A stretch of 64,000 bases of DNA, taken from positions 1 to 64,000 of the forward strand of contig NZ_DASUCC010000096.1 in assembly GCF_035762905.1 (NCBI RefSeq), given 5' to 3'. The notes under the pieces were generated by a model. The model saw only the letters and a program-made list of their open reading frames with translations. It searched no databases and was not told where the DNA came from. Made by a program: the position numbers and the translations under genes. The DNA comes from DASYTH01 sp035762905 (GTDB lineage: Bacteria > Actinomycetota > Actinomycetes > Mycobacteriales > Pseudonocardiaceae). Numbering within the stretch: position 1 is the first letter of the stretch; the number at the start of each line of letters is the position of its first letter. Below are positions 53,113 to 62,253 of this stretch, piece by piece.

Positions 53113-54576
53113 TCAGCCGGCCGGATCACCGAACCAGCGGTGCAGCGCGATCGTGAGTTCGGCCGGATCCGAGCCGATCCAGGCGATGTATCCGTCCGGC
53201 CGCACCAGCACCGCGTCGTGCTCGGGCAGCGGCTGCCCGGCACCGGCCGGCGCGGCCGTCGCGGTCAGCACCCGGTCCTTCCAGCCGGCCGCCGCATCGC
53301 GTATCGCGGCGTCGTCGGCGATGTCCAGCAGCACCCCCTGCGCCGGGTGCAGCAGTGCGGTCGTGCTGGTCTGTCCGGCGGTTCCGTGCACCGCGACCGG
53401 CGGGACCCGGCGGCCGAGCAGCGGGTGGTCGCCGCCGCCGACCTCGTACCGGAGGTCCAGACCACTGACGATGCCGGCCAGGTGCCGCTTGACGGCGTCG
53501 TGCTCGATCAGCTCGCCGAGCAACTCGCGCAGGGGCTGCGCGTCCGCCCCGCCCAGGAAGATCATGCCCTGGGCGCGGGTGTTCATCAGCAGCCTGGCGC
53601 CGGCCGGATGTCGCTCGGCGTGATAGCTGTCCAGCAGCCCGTCGGGCGCCCAGCCGGCCACCGTCGCGGCCAGCTTCCAGCCCAGGTTGACCGCGTCCAG
53701 CAGGCCGGTGCTCATCCCCTGTCCGCCGGCCGGCAGGTGGATGTGCGCCGCGTCGCCGGCGAGCAGGACGCGGCCCCGCCGGTACTCGGTCACCTGCCGG
53801 GTGGCGTCGGTGAACGAGCTGACCCATTCGGTGTCCGCGCCGTGGATGTCCTCGCCGGTGATCCGCTGCCAGGCGTCGGCGACCTCGGCGAAATCCGGTT
53901 CGCCGTCCTGCTCGACCGGCTCGGCGCCGTGCTCGCAGACGATGATGCGGTCCACCCCGGGCCGCAGCGGGGCGGCCATCACCATGCCGCCCGGCAGGCG
54001 CTCACCCAGCATGCGCGGCCGGAGCCCGGCGCCGACCACGTCGGCCAGGTACATCCGCCGGGTGGCCGGCGTGCCCGGGAAGTCGAACCCGGCCGCCCCG
54101 CGCACCGCGCTGTGCCCGCCGTCGCAGCCCACGAGGTAGGCCGCCCGGAGCCGGTGCTCGCCGTCCGGCGCCGCAACCGTGACCTCCACGGCATCCTCGC
54201 CGGCGAGGAGTTCCCGGAACTCCCAGCCGCGCCGGATGTCCGCACCCAGCTCGGCGGCCCGGCGCTCCAGCACGTCCTCGGTCTGGGACTGCGGGATGCC
54301 GCGCGCGCCGAAGTGGGCACCGGGCAGCACGGTGTAGTCGAACCGCACGCCGCCGAAGTGGCCGAGCGGGCTGGTCTCGACCGGCCCGAACCGGGGCAGC
54401 AGACCGCGCTGGTCGAGCACCTCCATGGCCCGGGCGGTGAACCCCAGGCCGCGGGACTGCCCGGTCGGCTCGGCGAGGCGCTCGACGACGACGACCCGGG
54501 CTCCGCCCAGCCGCAGCTCGGCGGCGAGCATCAGGCCGGTCGGCCCGGCCCCGACGATGATCACGTCGGTGTTCAT
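53113..54576 (-). CDS. FAD-dependent aromatic hydroxylase (PgaE/UrdE class)
   Basis: 487 aa from ATG 54576. FAD-binding GxGxxG: VIIVGAGPTGLMLAAELRLGG; middle DG motif YLVGCDGGHSAVRGAAGFDFPG; second FAD motif GRVLLAGDAAHIHLPAGGQGMSTGLLDAVNLGWKLA. C-terminal thioredoxin-like domain (about 390-487) ends ELTIALHRWFG. Length and motifs match angucycline hydroxylases such as PgaE, UrdE and JadH, which put oxygen at C12/C12b. It lies one base after the stop of the ABM gene. There is a 150-bp gap downstream before the next glycosyltransferase gene. Confidence 0.92.
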   Translation of the reverse strand: MNTDVIIVGAGPTGLMLAAELRLGGARVVVVERLAEPTGQSRGLGFTARAMEVLDQRGLLPRFGPVETSPLGHFGGVRFDYTVLPGAHFGARGIPQSQTEDVLERRAAELGADIRRGWEFRELLAGEDAVEVTVAAPDGEHRLRAAYLVGCDGGHSAVRGAAGFDFPGTPATRRMYLADVVGAGLRPRMLGERLPGGMVMAAPLRPGVDRIIVCEHGAEPVEQDGEPDFAEVADAWQRITGEDIHGADTEWVSSFTDATRQVTEYRRGRVLLAGDAAHIHLPAGGQGMSTGLLDAVNLGWKLAATVAGWAPDGLLDSYHAERHPAGARLLMNTRAQGMIFLGGADAQPLRELLGELIEHDAVKRHLAGIVSGLDLRYEVGGGDHPLLGRRVPPVAVHGTAGQTSTTALLHPAQGVLLDIADDAAIRDAAAGWKDRVLTATAAPAGAGQPLPEHDAVLVRPDGYIAWIGSDPAELTIALHRWFGDPAG

Positions 54577-54577
54577 G

Positions 54578-55258
54578 TCAGCTCACCGCCGATCGGGAGT
54601 GCCAGACCCGGTAGGTGTTCGAGGTGCGCGACGTGATCAGGGACCGCGCGCGGATGCGGGACTTCTGGATTTCCACCGGCAGGTCGTCGTCCGGCACGGC
54701 GTGGAACCGGTCGTAGGACTCGCGGTCGTCCCACTGGGAGTAACCGACCACGGCGTGCCCCTCGAGCACGCGGAAGTAGGCGTGCGAACGGTATCCGGGC
54801 ACGGCGAACCGCCACTGCTCCGGCTGCGCAAGGGCGTCGACGAGTGCCTTCTGGTTCGCCGGCTCGACGCCGAGCACGGTGATCACCGTGAAGTCGTCCC
54901 GCTGCACGGAGATCTCCGGGACCGCGCCCGCCTCGGGATGGCACTGGACGAACGCCAGCTCGGTCTTGAGCAACTGGACCATGGTGGACAGCCGCTGGAA
55001 CAGCGGCACCGTCTTCTTCTTGAACTTCTCCCCGGCGTAGCGTGCCTCCAGGTCGGCGAGGCTGCGCCACTGGATGTAGTTGGCGGTGCCCGGGTGATCC
55101 TCGGCGGTGTGCACCGTGGAGGAGATCCAGCCCGGATAGTCGGCGCCGTCGACGATGTCGCGCATCGCGTCGAGCACCCGGTCCTGGTCCTCGACGGTCG
55201 CGGTCTCGAAGATGTTGAACAGGGTCAGGTAGCCGTCGTCCGGCGAGATGAAGGGCAT
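54578..55258 (-). CDS. Two-domain ABM-type oxygenase (possible JadG/GilOII/AlpJ-like ring-opening enzyme)
   Basis: 226 aa from ATG 55258. Two ferredoxin-like ABM repeats are visible: residues about 8-105 (YLTLFNIFETATVEDQDRVL, YPGWISSTVH, YIQWRSLADLEARY) and about 117-215 (FTVITVLGVEPANQKALVDAL, GYRSHAYFRVLEGHAVVGYSQW, DRESYDRFH). Such proteins oxidise phenols or open rings without metal or with flavin. In angucycline clusters the two-repeat members include ring-B-opening enzymes of the jadomycin, gilvocarcin and kinamycin routes (from memory). If so here, the product would have a cleaved or contracted ring. Anthrone oxygenase is the alternative. Confidence 0.65.
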   Translation of the reverse strand: MPFISPDDGYLTLFNIFETATVEDQDRVLDAMRDIVDGADYPGWISSTVHTAEDHPGTANYIQWRSLADLEARYAGEKFKKKTVPLFQRLSTMVQLLKTELAFVQCHPEAGAVPEISVQRDDFTVITVLGVEPANQKALVDALAQPEQWRFAVPGYRSHAYFRVLEGHAVVGYSQWDDRESYDRFHAVPDDDLPVEIQKSRIRARSLITSRTSNTYRVWHSRSAVS

Positions 55259-55291
55259 GTGTTTCCCCGTTTCCGTTGCGTTGAACCGGTT

Positions 55292-56161
55292 TCAGCCGGC
55301 CGTTGACACATCCATGACGTACTGCCCGTAGGACGAGGCGGCCAGCCGGCGGCCGAGCCGGTGGCAGGCCTCACGATCGATGTAGCCCATCCGCCAGGCG
55401 ATCTCCTCGATGCACGCGATCCGCAGGCCCTGGCGGTGCTCCAGGCTCTGCACGAACTGGCCGGCGTCGGTGAGGGCGTCCGGCGTACCGGTGTCCAGCC
55501 AGGCGAACCCGCGGCCGAGGGAGACGACCCGGACCTTGCCGCGCCGCAGGTAGGTCAGGTTCACGTCGGTGATCTCCAGCTCGCCCCGGTCGGATGGCTC
55601 CAGCCCCCTGGCGATGTCGACCACGTCGTTGTCGTAGAGATAGAGTCCGGTGATAGCCAGGTTGGACCGTGGTTGAGCGGGCTTCTCCTGCAATGACAAC
55701 AGGTTCCCGGCCGCGTCCAGCTCACCCACCCCGTAGCGTTCGGGATCGCGGACCGGGTAGCCGAACAGCACGCAGCCGTCGAGATCCGCCACGTTCCGCC
55801 GGAGCAGGCCGCCGAGCCCGTGCCCGTGAAAGATGTTGTCGCCGAGCACAAGGGCCACCGGGTCGGCACCGATGTGCTCGGCGCCCACGATGAACGCGTG
55901 CGCCAGACCGCGCGGCTTGTCCTGCTCCGCGTAGCCGATGGACAGACCGAGCGCCGAGCCGTCACCGAGCAGGTTCTCGAAACCGCGCAGGTGCTCCGGC
56001 GAGGAGATGACCAGGATGTCGGTGATGCCGGCCAGCATCAGCACGGAAAGCGGGTAGTAGATCATCGGTTTGTCGTAGACCGGAAGCATCTGCTTCGACA
56101 CGCCGAGTGTGCTCGGGTACAGCCGGGTTCCGTTGCCGCCGGCCAGGATGATGCCCTTCAT
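55292..56161 (-). CDS. rmlA: Glucose-1-phosphate thymidylyltransferase
   Basis: 289 aa from ATG 56161, overlapping the upstream oxygenase stop by four bases (ATGA). Nucleotide site LAGGNGTRLYPST..VSKQMLPVYDKPMIYYPL; GDNIFHGHGL with the catalytic Asp; EKPAQPRSN; and WLDTGTPDALTDAG near the C terminus. It makes dTDP-glucose from glucose-1-phosphate and dTTP, the first step of the deoxysugar route completed by RmlB. Its length is that of the family. Confidence 0.96.
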   Translation of the reverse strand: MKGIILAGGNGTRLYPSTLGVSKQMLPVYDKPMIYYPLSVLMLAGITDILVISSPEHLRGFENLLGDGSALGLSIGYAEQDKPRGLAHAFIVGAEHIGADPVALVLGDNIFHGHGLGGLLRRNVADLDGCVLFGYPVRDPERYGVGELDAAGNLLSLQEKPAQPRSNLAITGLYLYDNDVVDIARGLEPSDRGELEITDVNLTYLRRGKVRVVSLGRGFAWLDTGTPDALTDAGQFVQSLEHRQGLRIACIEEIAWRMGYIDREACHRLGRRLAASSYGQYVMDVSTAG

Positions 56162-57606
56162 GTCGCGCCTCCCAGGCTGTTCCGTCCCGGCCGGCCGAAC
56201 CAGCGCCGCAGGGCGGTTTCCGGGCCGTGGCGGGGGCCGACCCACACGATGTGGCCGTCCGGCCGGATGAGCATCGAATCCGGGAGCCCAGCGCCGTCGG
56301 CGACTGCCGCGACCGTGTCCACCCGGTCCGCCCACGGCGCCGCGATCACCGACAGCGCCGCGCCGTCGCCGGACAGGTCCAGCAGCACGCCTCGGCCGCG
56401 CCGCAGCAGCGCCGCGATCCGCGTCGAACCGTCCACAGTGGTCAGTAACAAAGACGGCATCCGCAGTCCCAGCAGGGGATGTTCCCCGTCGCCGACGTCG
56501 TACCGGATGTCCGTGCCCGAGATCATGCCGGCCAGGTGGGCGCGCACCTCGTCGAGTGCGATCAGCTCGCCGAGGATCGCGCGGACCGGCTCGACCTCCG
56601 GGCCGCCGAGCAGCAGGGCGGCCTGGGTCCGGATGTTGGCCAGCACCCGCCGGGCCACCGCATGCCGCTCGGCGTGGTAGCTGTCCAGCAGTTCGTCGGG
56701 GGCGGCGCCGCGGGCCACCAGGGCGAGCTTCCAGCCGAGGTTCACCGCGTCCTGCAGGCCCAGGTTGAGGGCCTGCCCGCCGATCGGCAGCTGCCGGTGC
56801 GCCGCATCCCCGGCGAACAGGATCCGGCCGTGCCGGTAGCCGGCGAGCAACCGGTTCGCGTCGCCGAACGCGTTGACCCACAACGGTATCCCGCTGCGGA
56901 TGTCCTCTCCGGTGACCCGCTTCCAGGCGTCGGCCAGCTCGTCGAACGTGGGCTCCGTGGTGCGGGGCCCGGCGGTCGCGCCGTACTCGTGCACCATGAT
57001 CCGGGTGACGCCGTCGGGACGGCGGGCCGCGATGGCCAACCCGGCGGCCAGGCGCTCGAACCGCCGGTTCGGCACGTCGATCCCGGCGACGTCGGCGCGC
57101 AGCAGCTCGCGGCCCGCGTCCTCGCCCGGGAACTCGGGGTCGACCAGCCGGCGCACCGTGCTCCGCTCGCCGTCGCACCCGACGAGGTACCGGCCCCGCA
57201 CCGGCACCGGGCCGCCCGGTCCGATTGCCCGCACCTCGACCTGATCGTCCACTACGGACAGATCGACCACCTCGTGGCCGGAGCGGAGGTCCGCGCCGAG
57301 GCCGGTCGCCCACGCCCGCAGCAGCTCCTCCGTCCTGGTCTGCGGGACCTTCCATTGAGTCAGGTCGAAGCCGATCCCGCCGAAGTGACCGCGCGGCTCG
57401 ACCGGCGGCTCGCCCAGCCGGTCGAGCAGGCCGCGGCTGTCCAGGATCTCCATCGTCCTGGCGTGCAGGGTGGACGCGCGCGACTCGGTGACCGGCCCGG
57501 TCCGTCGCTCCAGCACGACCACGTCCGCGCCGCCGAGGCGAAGCTCCCCGGCGAGCATGAGCCCGACCGGACCCGCGCCAACGACGATCACGGTGTGCAC
57601 CGTCAT
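56158..57606 (-). CDS. FAD-dependent aromatic hydroxylase, second copy
   Basis: 482 aa from ATG 57606 (ATGA overlap with the aromatase gene). VIVVGAGPVGLMLAGELRLGG; YLVGCDGERSTVRRLVDPEFPG; ILFAGDAAHRQLPIGGQALNLGLQDAVNLGWKL; C-terminal RHGPETALRRWFG. It stands where urdamycin-type clusters have the oxygenase-reductase UrdM, but it has only the oxygenase part: the SDR reductase half is absent. It may hydroxylate or act in the ring-opening step with the other oxygenase. Substitution IGGQALN for AGGQGMS relative to the first copy suggests division of labour. Confidence 0.92.
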   Translation of the reverse strand: MTVHTVIVVGAGPVGLMLAGELRLGGADVVVLERRTGPVTESRASTLHARTMEILDSRGLLDRLGEPPVEPRGHFGGIGFDLTQWKVPQTRTEELLRAWATGLGADLRSGHEVVDLSVVDDQVEVRAIGPGGPVPVRGRYLVGCDGERSTVRRLVDPEFPGEDAGRELLRADVAGIDVPNRRFERLAAGLAIAARRPDGVTRIMVHEYGATAGPRTTEPTFDELADAWKRVTGEDIRSGIPLWVNAFGDANRLLAGYRHGRILFAGDAAHRQLPIGGQALNLGLQDAVNLGWKLALVARGAAPDELLDSYHAERHAVARRVLANIRTQAALLLGGPEVEPVRAILGELIALDEVRAHLAGMISGTDIRYDVGDGEHPLLGLRMPSLLLTTVDGSTRIAALLRRGRGVLLDLSGDGAALSVIAAPWADRVDTVAAVADGAGLPDSMLIRPDGHIVWVGPRHGPETALRRWFGRPGRNSLGGAT

Positions 57607-58547
57607 CGCCGGCTCTCGACGAAGTCCTTGGCGTAGCCCAACGTGGCGCGGCTGTTGGCGCTCAGCGCGTTGCGCACGTAGTCCCGGGCGTCGGCGACGG
57701 TCGCGTCGGTGCCGAGGATCCGCGGGATGTTCTCGGCATTGAGCACGACGGTGTGCTGCGACGCGGCGGTCGTCCCGTCCGCGCCATCGGTGAACGTCCA
57801 GTAGCCGGTGTGCATGGTCAGCAGGGCCGGCAGAACCACCTGTTTGTACGCGATCCGGTGGTGCGGGAAGCACACCCGGTAGGACCTGGTGGTGTGCACC
57901 GAGCCGTCCGGGGCAAGAGTGTCCATCTCCAGGCACTGCACCCCGGGCGACTCCTCGTCGAGCCGGACGCTTGCCACGTGCGGCAGCCGCTCCGGCCAGC
58001 GGTCGGCCGCCGCCACGAACTCGTAGACGGCGGAGGCCGGTCCGGCCACCCGGACCGTGTCGACGAAGGAGAAGGTCAGCTCCGCGGATCCGTGGGCCAG
58101 TTCGAGGTTCGTCCGCAGCGCGGCGAGCTCCGACCTGGAGTTGCGGTCGACGGCCTCGTCGATCCACCGCAGACTGTCCGGATCGTCGTCCACCGCCCGG
58201 TAGTGGTGCAGCAGCCGGACCCTCGACCGGCCTTCGCCGAGTGGCTCGACCACCCACGTGCCGCTCATCGCGGCCACCGGTGGTGCGGTGACCTCCTGGT
58301 GGAACTCGATGCGCAGGTCCGCCGGGTCGAGCCGGCGAACGGACGTCCAGTTCTTCACCGTTCCGTTGGCGGTGGCCCAGATCCGGATCCGTTCCTGGTC
58401 GTGCCCGCGCTCGAGCGCCTCGACGTAGACCGTCGGGGGGAAGATCCGCGGCCAGTTCCCCACCTCGGCGAGCAGGCGGAACACCGCGGCGCCCGGAGCG
58501 GCCACCGTGACCTCGTGCTGTACTTCCCGCAGGTCCTGCCGCGTCAT
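57603..58547 (-). CDS. Didomain polyketide aromatase/cyclase
   Basis: 314 aa from ATG 58547, with AAGGAGG six bases ahead, the strongest ribosome site of the operon. Two START-like (SRPBCC) domains: residues about 8-150 (VTVAAPGAAVFRLLAEVGNWPRIFPPT, IRIWATANGTVKNWTS, GTWVVEPLGEGRSRVRLLHHY) and about 160-310 (FVDTVRVAGPASAVYEFVAAADRWPERLPHV, TRSYRVCFPHHRIAYKQ). It folds and aromatises the first ring of the C9-reduced polyketide (the C7-C12 type, as UrdL/JadD-class didomain enzymes). The gene follows the ketoreductase by 32 bp. Confidence 0.92.
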   Translation of the reverse strand: MTRQDLREVQHEVTVAAPGAAVFRLLAEVGNWPRIFPPTVYVEALERGHDQERIRIWATANGTVKNWTSVRRLDPADLRIEFHQEVTAPPVAAMSGTWVVEPLGEGRSRVRLLHHYRAVDDDPDSLRWIDEAVDRNSRSELAALRTNLELAHGSAELTFSFVDTVRVAGPASAVYEFVAAADRWPERLPHVASVRLDEESPGVQCLEMDTLAPDGSVHTTRSYRVCFPHHRIAYKQVVLPALLTMHTGYWTFTDGADGTTAASQHTVVLNAENIPRILGTDATVADARDYVRNALSANSRATLGYAKDFVESRR

Positions 58548-58579
58548 GCTGATCCTCCTTGTCGCGCAAGCCGATCGGC

Positions 58580-59368
58580 TCAGAAGTTGCCCAACCCGCC
58601 GCAGACGTTCAGTGCCTGCGCGGTGATCGCGGCGGCGGCATCGCTGACCAGGTAGCCCACCAGCCCGGCCACCTCGTCCGGGGTGCAGTAGCGGCCGAGC
58701 GGGATCTTGGCCTGGAACCTGGCCAGGATCTCCTCCTCGGTGCTGCCGTACGCGGCGGCGTAACCCTGCCGAACCCGTTGCGCCATCGGTGTTTCGACGT
58801 AACCCGGGCAGACCGCGTTGACCGTGATGCCGGTCGGTGCCAGCTCGTTGCCGAGCGCCTTGGTGAAACCGACCACGCCGTGTTTGGACGCCGAGTAGGG
58901 CGCGCCGAGCACGACGCCCTGCTTTCCCGCGGTGGACGCGATGTTGACGATGCGCCCGCGGTCCTTGTGCCGCATCCCGCCGGTGTTGAGCACCGCGTGC
59001 GTGACCCGGAAGACGCTGTTCAGGTTGGTCTCGACGACATCGAGCCAGAGGTCCTCGGCAAGATCGGCGGTCACCCCGCCGCCGCTGCGCCCGGCGTTGT
59101 TCACCAGCACGTCGATCCCGTCGAAGCGGTCCACCGCCGCGCCGACGAAGGCCGTGACCGCCTCGGTGGACCGCACGTCGACGGCCGCGCCGTCGACGTC
59201 GAGCCGCTCCGCGCGCATCCGCTTGACCGTCGCGGCCACGTCCTCGGCGGTGCGGGCGCCGAGAAACACCCGGTGGCCCCGAACGGCCAGCAGCCGCGCG
59301 GTGGCCAGGCCGATCCCACTGGTTCCCCCGGTGACCAGGGCGACCCGCTTGTCATGCTGGTGCGGCAT
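58580..59368 (-). CDS. Polyketide C9 ketoreductase (ActIII-like SDR)
   Basis: 262 aa from ATG 59368. NADPH site VTGGTSGIGLATARLLA; NNAG at about 90-93; catalytic Ser145, Tyr158 and Lys162 (NIAST, APYSASKHG); VNAVCPGYVETPMAQRVR. The loop after NNAG reads RSGGG where ActIII has RPGGG. It reduces the C9 keto group of the enzyme-bound decaketide before cyclisation. Overlaps the ACP gene by 17 bases, so expression of the minimal PKS and KR is coupled. Confidence 0.94.
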   Translation of the reverse strand: MPHQHDKRVALVTGGTSGIGLATARLLAVRGHRVFLGARTAEDVAATVKRMRAERLDVDGAAVDVRSTEAVTAFVGAAVDRFDGIDVLVNNAGRSGGGVTADLAEDLWLDVVETNLNSVFRVTHAVLNTGGMRHKDRGRIVNIASTAGKQGVVLGAPYSASKHGVVGFTKALGNELAPTGITVNAVCPGYVETPMAQRVRQGYAAAYGSTEEEILARFQAKIPLGRYCTPDEVAGLVGYLVSDAAAAITAQALNVCGGLGNF

Positions 59369-59633
59369 GTTCGGCTCCGTTCCGGCTCAGCCGCGCGTTG
59401 ACCGCGTCGATCAACGCGCGCGGCGTGTCGGACTCGGTGAGCGCGGCGTCGGGCAGCGTGATGCCGAGCTCCCGCTCGATCAGGCGGCCGGTCTCCAGGA
59501 CGGCCAGCGACTCGTAGCCCAGCTCGTCGAACCGCCGGTCCAGGATGTCGCCGTCCAGGTCCACCCCTTCGTCGGCACCGGCGCAGGCCAGCAGCATCCG
59601 TTTGAGGTCGGCCACCGTGAACGTGTCGGTCAT
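59352..59633 (-). CDS. Acyl carrier protein of the type II PKS
   Basis: 93 aa from ATG 59633, overlapping the chain length factor stop (ATGA). Phosphopantetheine attachment Ser42 lies in FDELGYESLAVLE, so the usual Asp-Ser-Leu motif is Glu-Ser-Leu here. Helical text TVADLKRMLLACAG at the front and TPRALIDAVNARL at the back complete the four-helix bundle. It carries the growing chain between KS-alpha/CLF and the ketoreductase. Confidence 0.93.
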   Translation of the reverse strand: MTDTFTVADLKRMLLACAGADEGVDLDGDILDRRFDELGYESLAVLETGRLIERELGITLPDAALTESDTPRALIDAVNARLSRNGAEHAAPA

Positions 59634-60985
59634 CGGTCTCCCTTCGGGTCGGGTTCGGATCGCGGTGCGCGCACGACGACCGCGGAGTTGAAACCCCCGT
59701 GACCGCGGGCCAGCACCAGCGCGGCGCGCAGGTCGGCGGGGCGGGGCGCCGACACGATGTCCAGCTCGTACTCGGGGGCCGCCGCCACGTGCACCGTCGG
59801 TGGGATCAGGCCCTCCGCGATGGCCAGCAGCGCGGCCGCCAGGTCGAGCGGCCCGGCGCCCGAGTACAGCCGGCCGGTCATCGTCTTGGGCGCGGTGACC
59901 GGCACGCCGCGGGCGCCGAACACCGCGCCGATCGCCTCGGCCTCCACACTGTCGGACTCGGGGATCGCCGCGGCATCCGCGAACACCACGTCGATCTCGT
60001 CCGGCCGAACACCGGCGTCGGCCAGCGCCAGCTCGATCGCCCGGTGCAACCCGGGTTCCCGGCCGCTGTCCGGTTTCGGGTCGAAGGTCGAGCCGTACCC
60101 GGCGAGCTCGCCGTAGCTGCGAGCGCACCGGCCGCGGGCGTCCTCGGCCGCCTCAAGGACGAGGATCGCTCCGCCCTCACCCGGCACATGTCCCCGCGCG
60201 TCGCGGTCGAACGGCAGATACGCGCGGGTCGGGTCGTCGCTGGTGCTGAGCCGGCGGGAGGACAGCTGCGCCACCCAGCCCCATGGGCACAACGACGCGT
60301 CCACCGCGCCGCAGAGCATCATTCGGGTGCCCTTGCGGATCTGCCGGCGGGCCTGCATCACCGCGTCGAGACCGCCGGCCTGATCGCCGACCAGCACGCC
60401 GCTCGGCCCCTTCATCCCGTTGCGGATGGAGATCTGGCCGGTGTTGACCGCGTAGAACCAGGCGAACGACTGGTAGGCGCTGACGTGGCCAGGACCGAGG
60501 GCCCACAGTTTGCGCAGCTCGCCCTGGCCGAACTCGAAACCCCCGGACGAGCTCGCGGTCACCACGCCCATGCCGAACCCGGGCAGATCCCTCGGGCGGA
60601 TGCCGGCGTCGGCGAGCGCCCAGTCCGCGGCGACCAGCGCGAGCCGGGTCATCCGGTCGGTCTGCGGCAGCAACCGGCTCGGCAGGTGGTCGTCGGCCTC
60701 GAAGCCGCGGATCTCCCCCGCGAGCCGGGCCGGATACCGCGCCGGGTCGAACCGGGTGATGCGGCCGATCCCGCTGCGGCCGCCCCGGGTCGCCGACCAG
60801 AACTCCCGAACGCCGAGCCCGTTCGGCGCGGCCACACCGATTCCAGTCACCACCACGGTGTTCTTTCGGCTCGCTCCGCTCGCGGGAGCGGGCCGTGGTG
60901 CGGTGCCTTCCCTCGTGCGCTGCTCGGTCGCTCGTTCCTCGCGCCCTGCGCTGCTCCTCGGTCCAGACACCGCCGGCCCGCTCAT
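59630..60985 (-). CDS. Chain length factor (KS-beta) of the type II PKS
   Basis: 451 aa from ATG 60985, overlapping KS-alpha by four bases (ATGA). Thiolase fold; the active-site Cys is replaced by Gln202 in VLVGDQAGGLDA, the mark of a chain length factor. Core begins NTVVVTGIGVAAPNGLG only at residue 42. The 41-residue Arg/Glu/Ala-rich extension before it is unusual and is encoded by a stretch with GCTCG-type near-repeats; a later non-ATG start could remove it. Forms a dimer with KS-alpha and sets the chain length (decaketide expected for an angucycline). Confidence 0.94.
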   Translation of the reverse strand: MSGPAVSGPRSSAGREERATEQRTREGTAPRPAPASGASRKNTVVVTGIGVAAPNGLGVREFWSATRGGRSGIGRITRFDPARYPARLAGEIRGFEADDHLPSRLLPQTDRMTRLALVAADWALADAGIRPRDLPGFGMGVVTASSSGGFEFGQGELRKLWALGPGHVSAYQSFAWFYAVNTGQISIRNGMKGPSGVLVGDQAGGLDAVMQARRQIRKGTRMMLCGAVDASLCPWGWVAQLSSRRLSTSDDPTRAYLPFDRDARGHVPGEGGAILVLEAAEDARGRCARSYGELAGYGSTFDPKPDSGREPGLHRAIELALADAGVRPDEIDVVFADAAAIPESDSVEAEAIGAVFGARGVPVTAPKTMTGRLYSGAGPLDLAAALLAIAEGLIPPTVHVAAAPEYELDIVSAPRPADLRAALVLARGHGGFNSAVVVRAPRSEPDPKGDR

Positions 60986-62253
60986 GGTTTGTTCCGGTGC
61001 GGGCGGGCGAGCACCATGGCGCTCTGAAACCCGCCGAACCCGCTGCCCACCGTGAGAACCGCGTCGACCCGGTGGTCCCGCGCGACGAGCGGCACGTAGT
61101 CCAGGTCGCATTCCGGGTCGGGGGTGTGCAGGTTCGCCGTCGGCGGAACCACGTTGTGCTCCATGGCAAGCGCGGACGCGGCGATCTCGATGGCACCGAT
61201 CGCGCCGAGCGAGTGTCCGATCATCGACTTGATCGAGCTCACCGGGACCTGGTAGGCCCGCCGGCCGAGGCTCCGCTTGAACGCGGCCGTCTCGTGCCGG
61301 TCGTTCTGCCTGGTGCCCGAGCCGTGCGCGTTGACGTAGTCGACGTCCGCCGGGTTCAGCCTGGCCTCGGCGAGCGCGGCCCGGATCGCCTCGGCCAGCT
61401 CCGCGCCGTCGGGCCGCAGACCGGTCATGTGGTAGGCGTTGCCGCGGGTCGCGTACCCGGCCAACTCGGCGTAGACGTGGGCATCGCGCCGGCACGCGTG
61501 GTCCAGCTCCTCCAGGACGAGCACCGCCGCGCCCTCGCCGAGCACGAAGCCGTCGCGGGTGGCGTCGAACGGCCGGGATGCCCGCTCCGGGTGATCGTGC
61601 CGGGGTGTGGTCGCCTTGATGGCGTCGAAGCAGGCGGCGGTGATCGGCGAGATCGGGGCGTCGGTGGCGCCGGCCACGACCACGTCGGCCGAGCCCTCGC
61701 GGATCAGCTCCATGCCGTACCCGACCGAGTCGATGCCGGAGGTGCAGCCGGTGGACACCACGGTGCTCGGTCCCTCGGCGCCGACCGCCCAGGCCACCTC
61801 CGCGGCGAACGAGCTGGGCACGAGGTAGTCGTACAGATGCGGGACCGCGTACCGGTGGTCGACGAGATCGAGCCGGCCGCCGTCGCTGACGACCCCGTAC
61901 TCCCGGTCGAGCGCCATCGTCGCGCCCACCGCACTGCCGATGCTGACCGCGATGCGGTGCGGGTCGAACGAACCGGGATCGATGCCGCTGTCGGCGACCG
62001 CACCGCGCGCGGCCACGACGGCGAACTGGGCGGCGCGGTCCATCCGCCGCACCTCCTGCGGGCCGAGCCCGTGTTCCGCGGGATCGAAGTCGATCTCGGC
62101 CGCGACCTGCGACCGGAACGGCAGCGGATCGAAGAAGGTGATCCGCCGGGTCGCCGGCCGGCCCTCGCTCAGGCGGGTCCAGAACCGCTTCGCGCCCACG
62201 CCGCCGGGAGCGAGCACCTCGATGCCGGTGACGGCGACTCGGCGGCCGGTCAT
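60982..62253 (-). CDS. Ketosynthase alpha of the type II PKS
   Basis: 423 aa from ATG 62253, overlapping the cyclase stop by four bases. Catalytic set complete: Cys170 (VVSTGCTSGID), His310 (VNAHGSGT), Lys342 and His347 (SSIKSMIGHSLGAIG). N terminus MTGRRVAVTGIEVLAPGGVG and C terminus GFGGFQSAMVLARP are those of actinomycete KS-alpha. It condenses malonyl units on the ACP together with the chain length factor. Confidence 0.97.
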   Translation of the reverse strand: MTGRRVAVTGIEVLAPGGVGAKRFWTRLSEGRPATRRITFFDPLPFRSQVAAEIDFDPAEHGLGPQEVRRMDRAAQFAVVAARGAVADSGIDPGSFDPHRIAVSIGSAVGATMALDREYGVVSDGGRLDLVDHRYAVPHLYDYLVPSSFAAEVAWAVGAEGPSTVVSTGCTSGIDSVGYGMELIREGSADVVVAGATDAPISPITAACFDAIKATTPRHDHPERASRPFDATRDGFVLGEGAAVLVLEELDHACRRDAHVYAELAGYATRGNAYHMTGLRPDGAELAEAIRAALAEARLNPADVDYVNAHGSGTRQNDRHETAAFKRSLGRRAYQVPVSSIKSMIGHSLGAIGAIEIAASALAMEHNVVPPTANLHTPDPECDLDYVPLVARDHRVDAVLTVGSGFGGFQSAMVLARPHRNKP

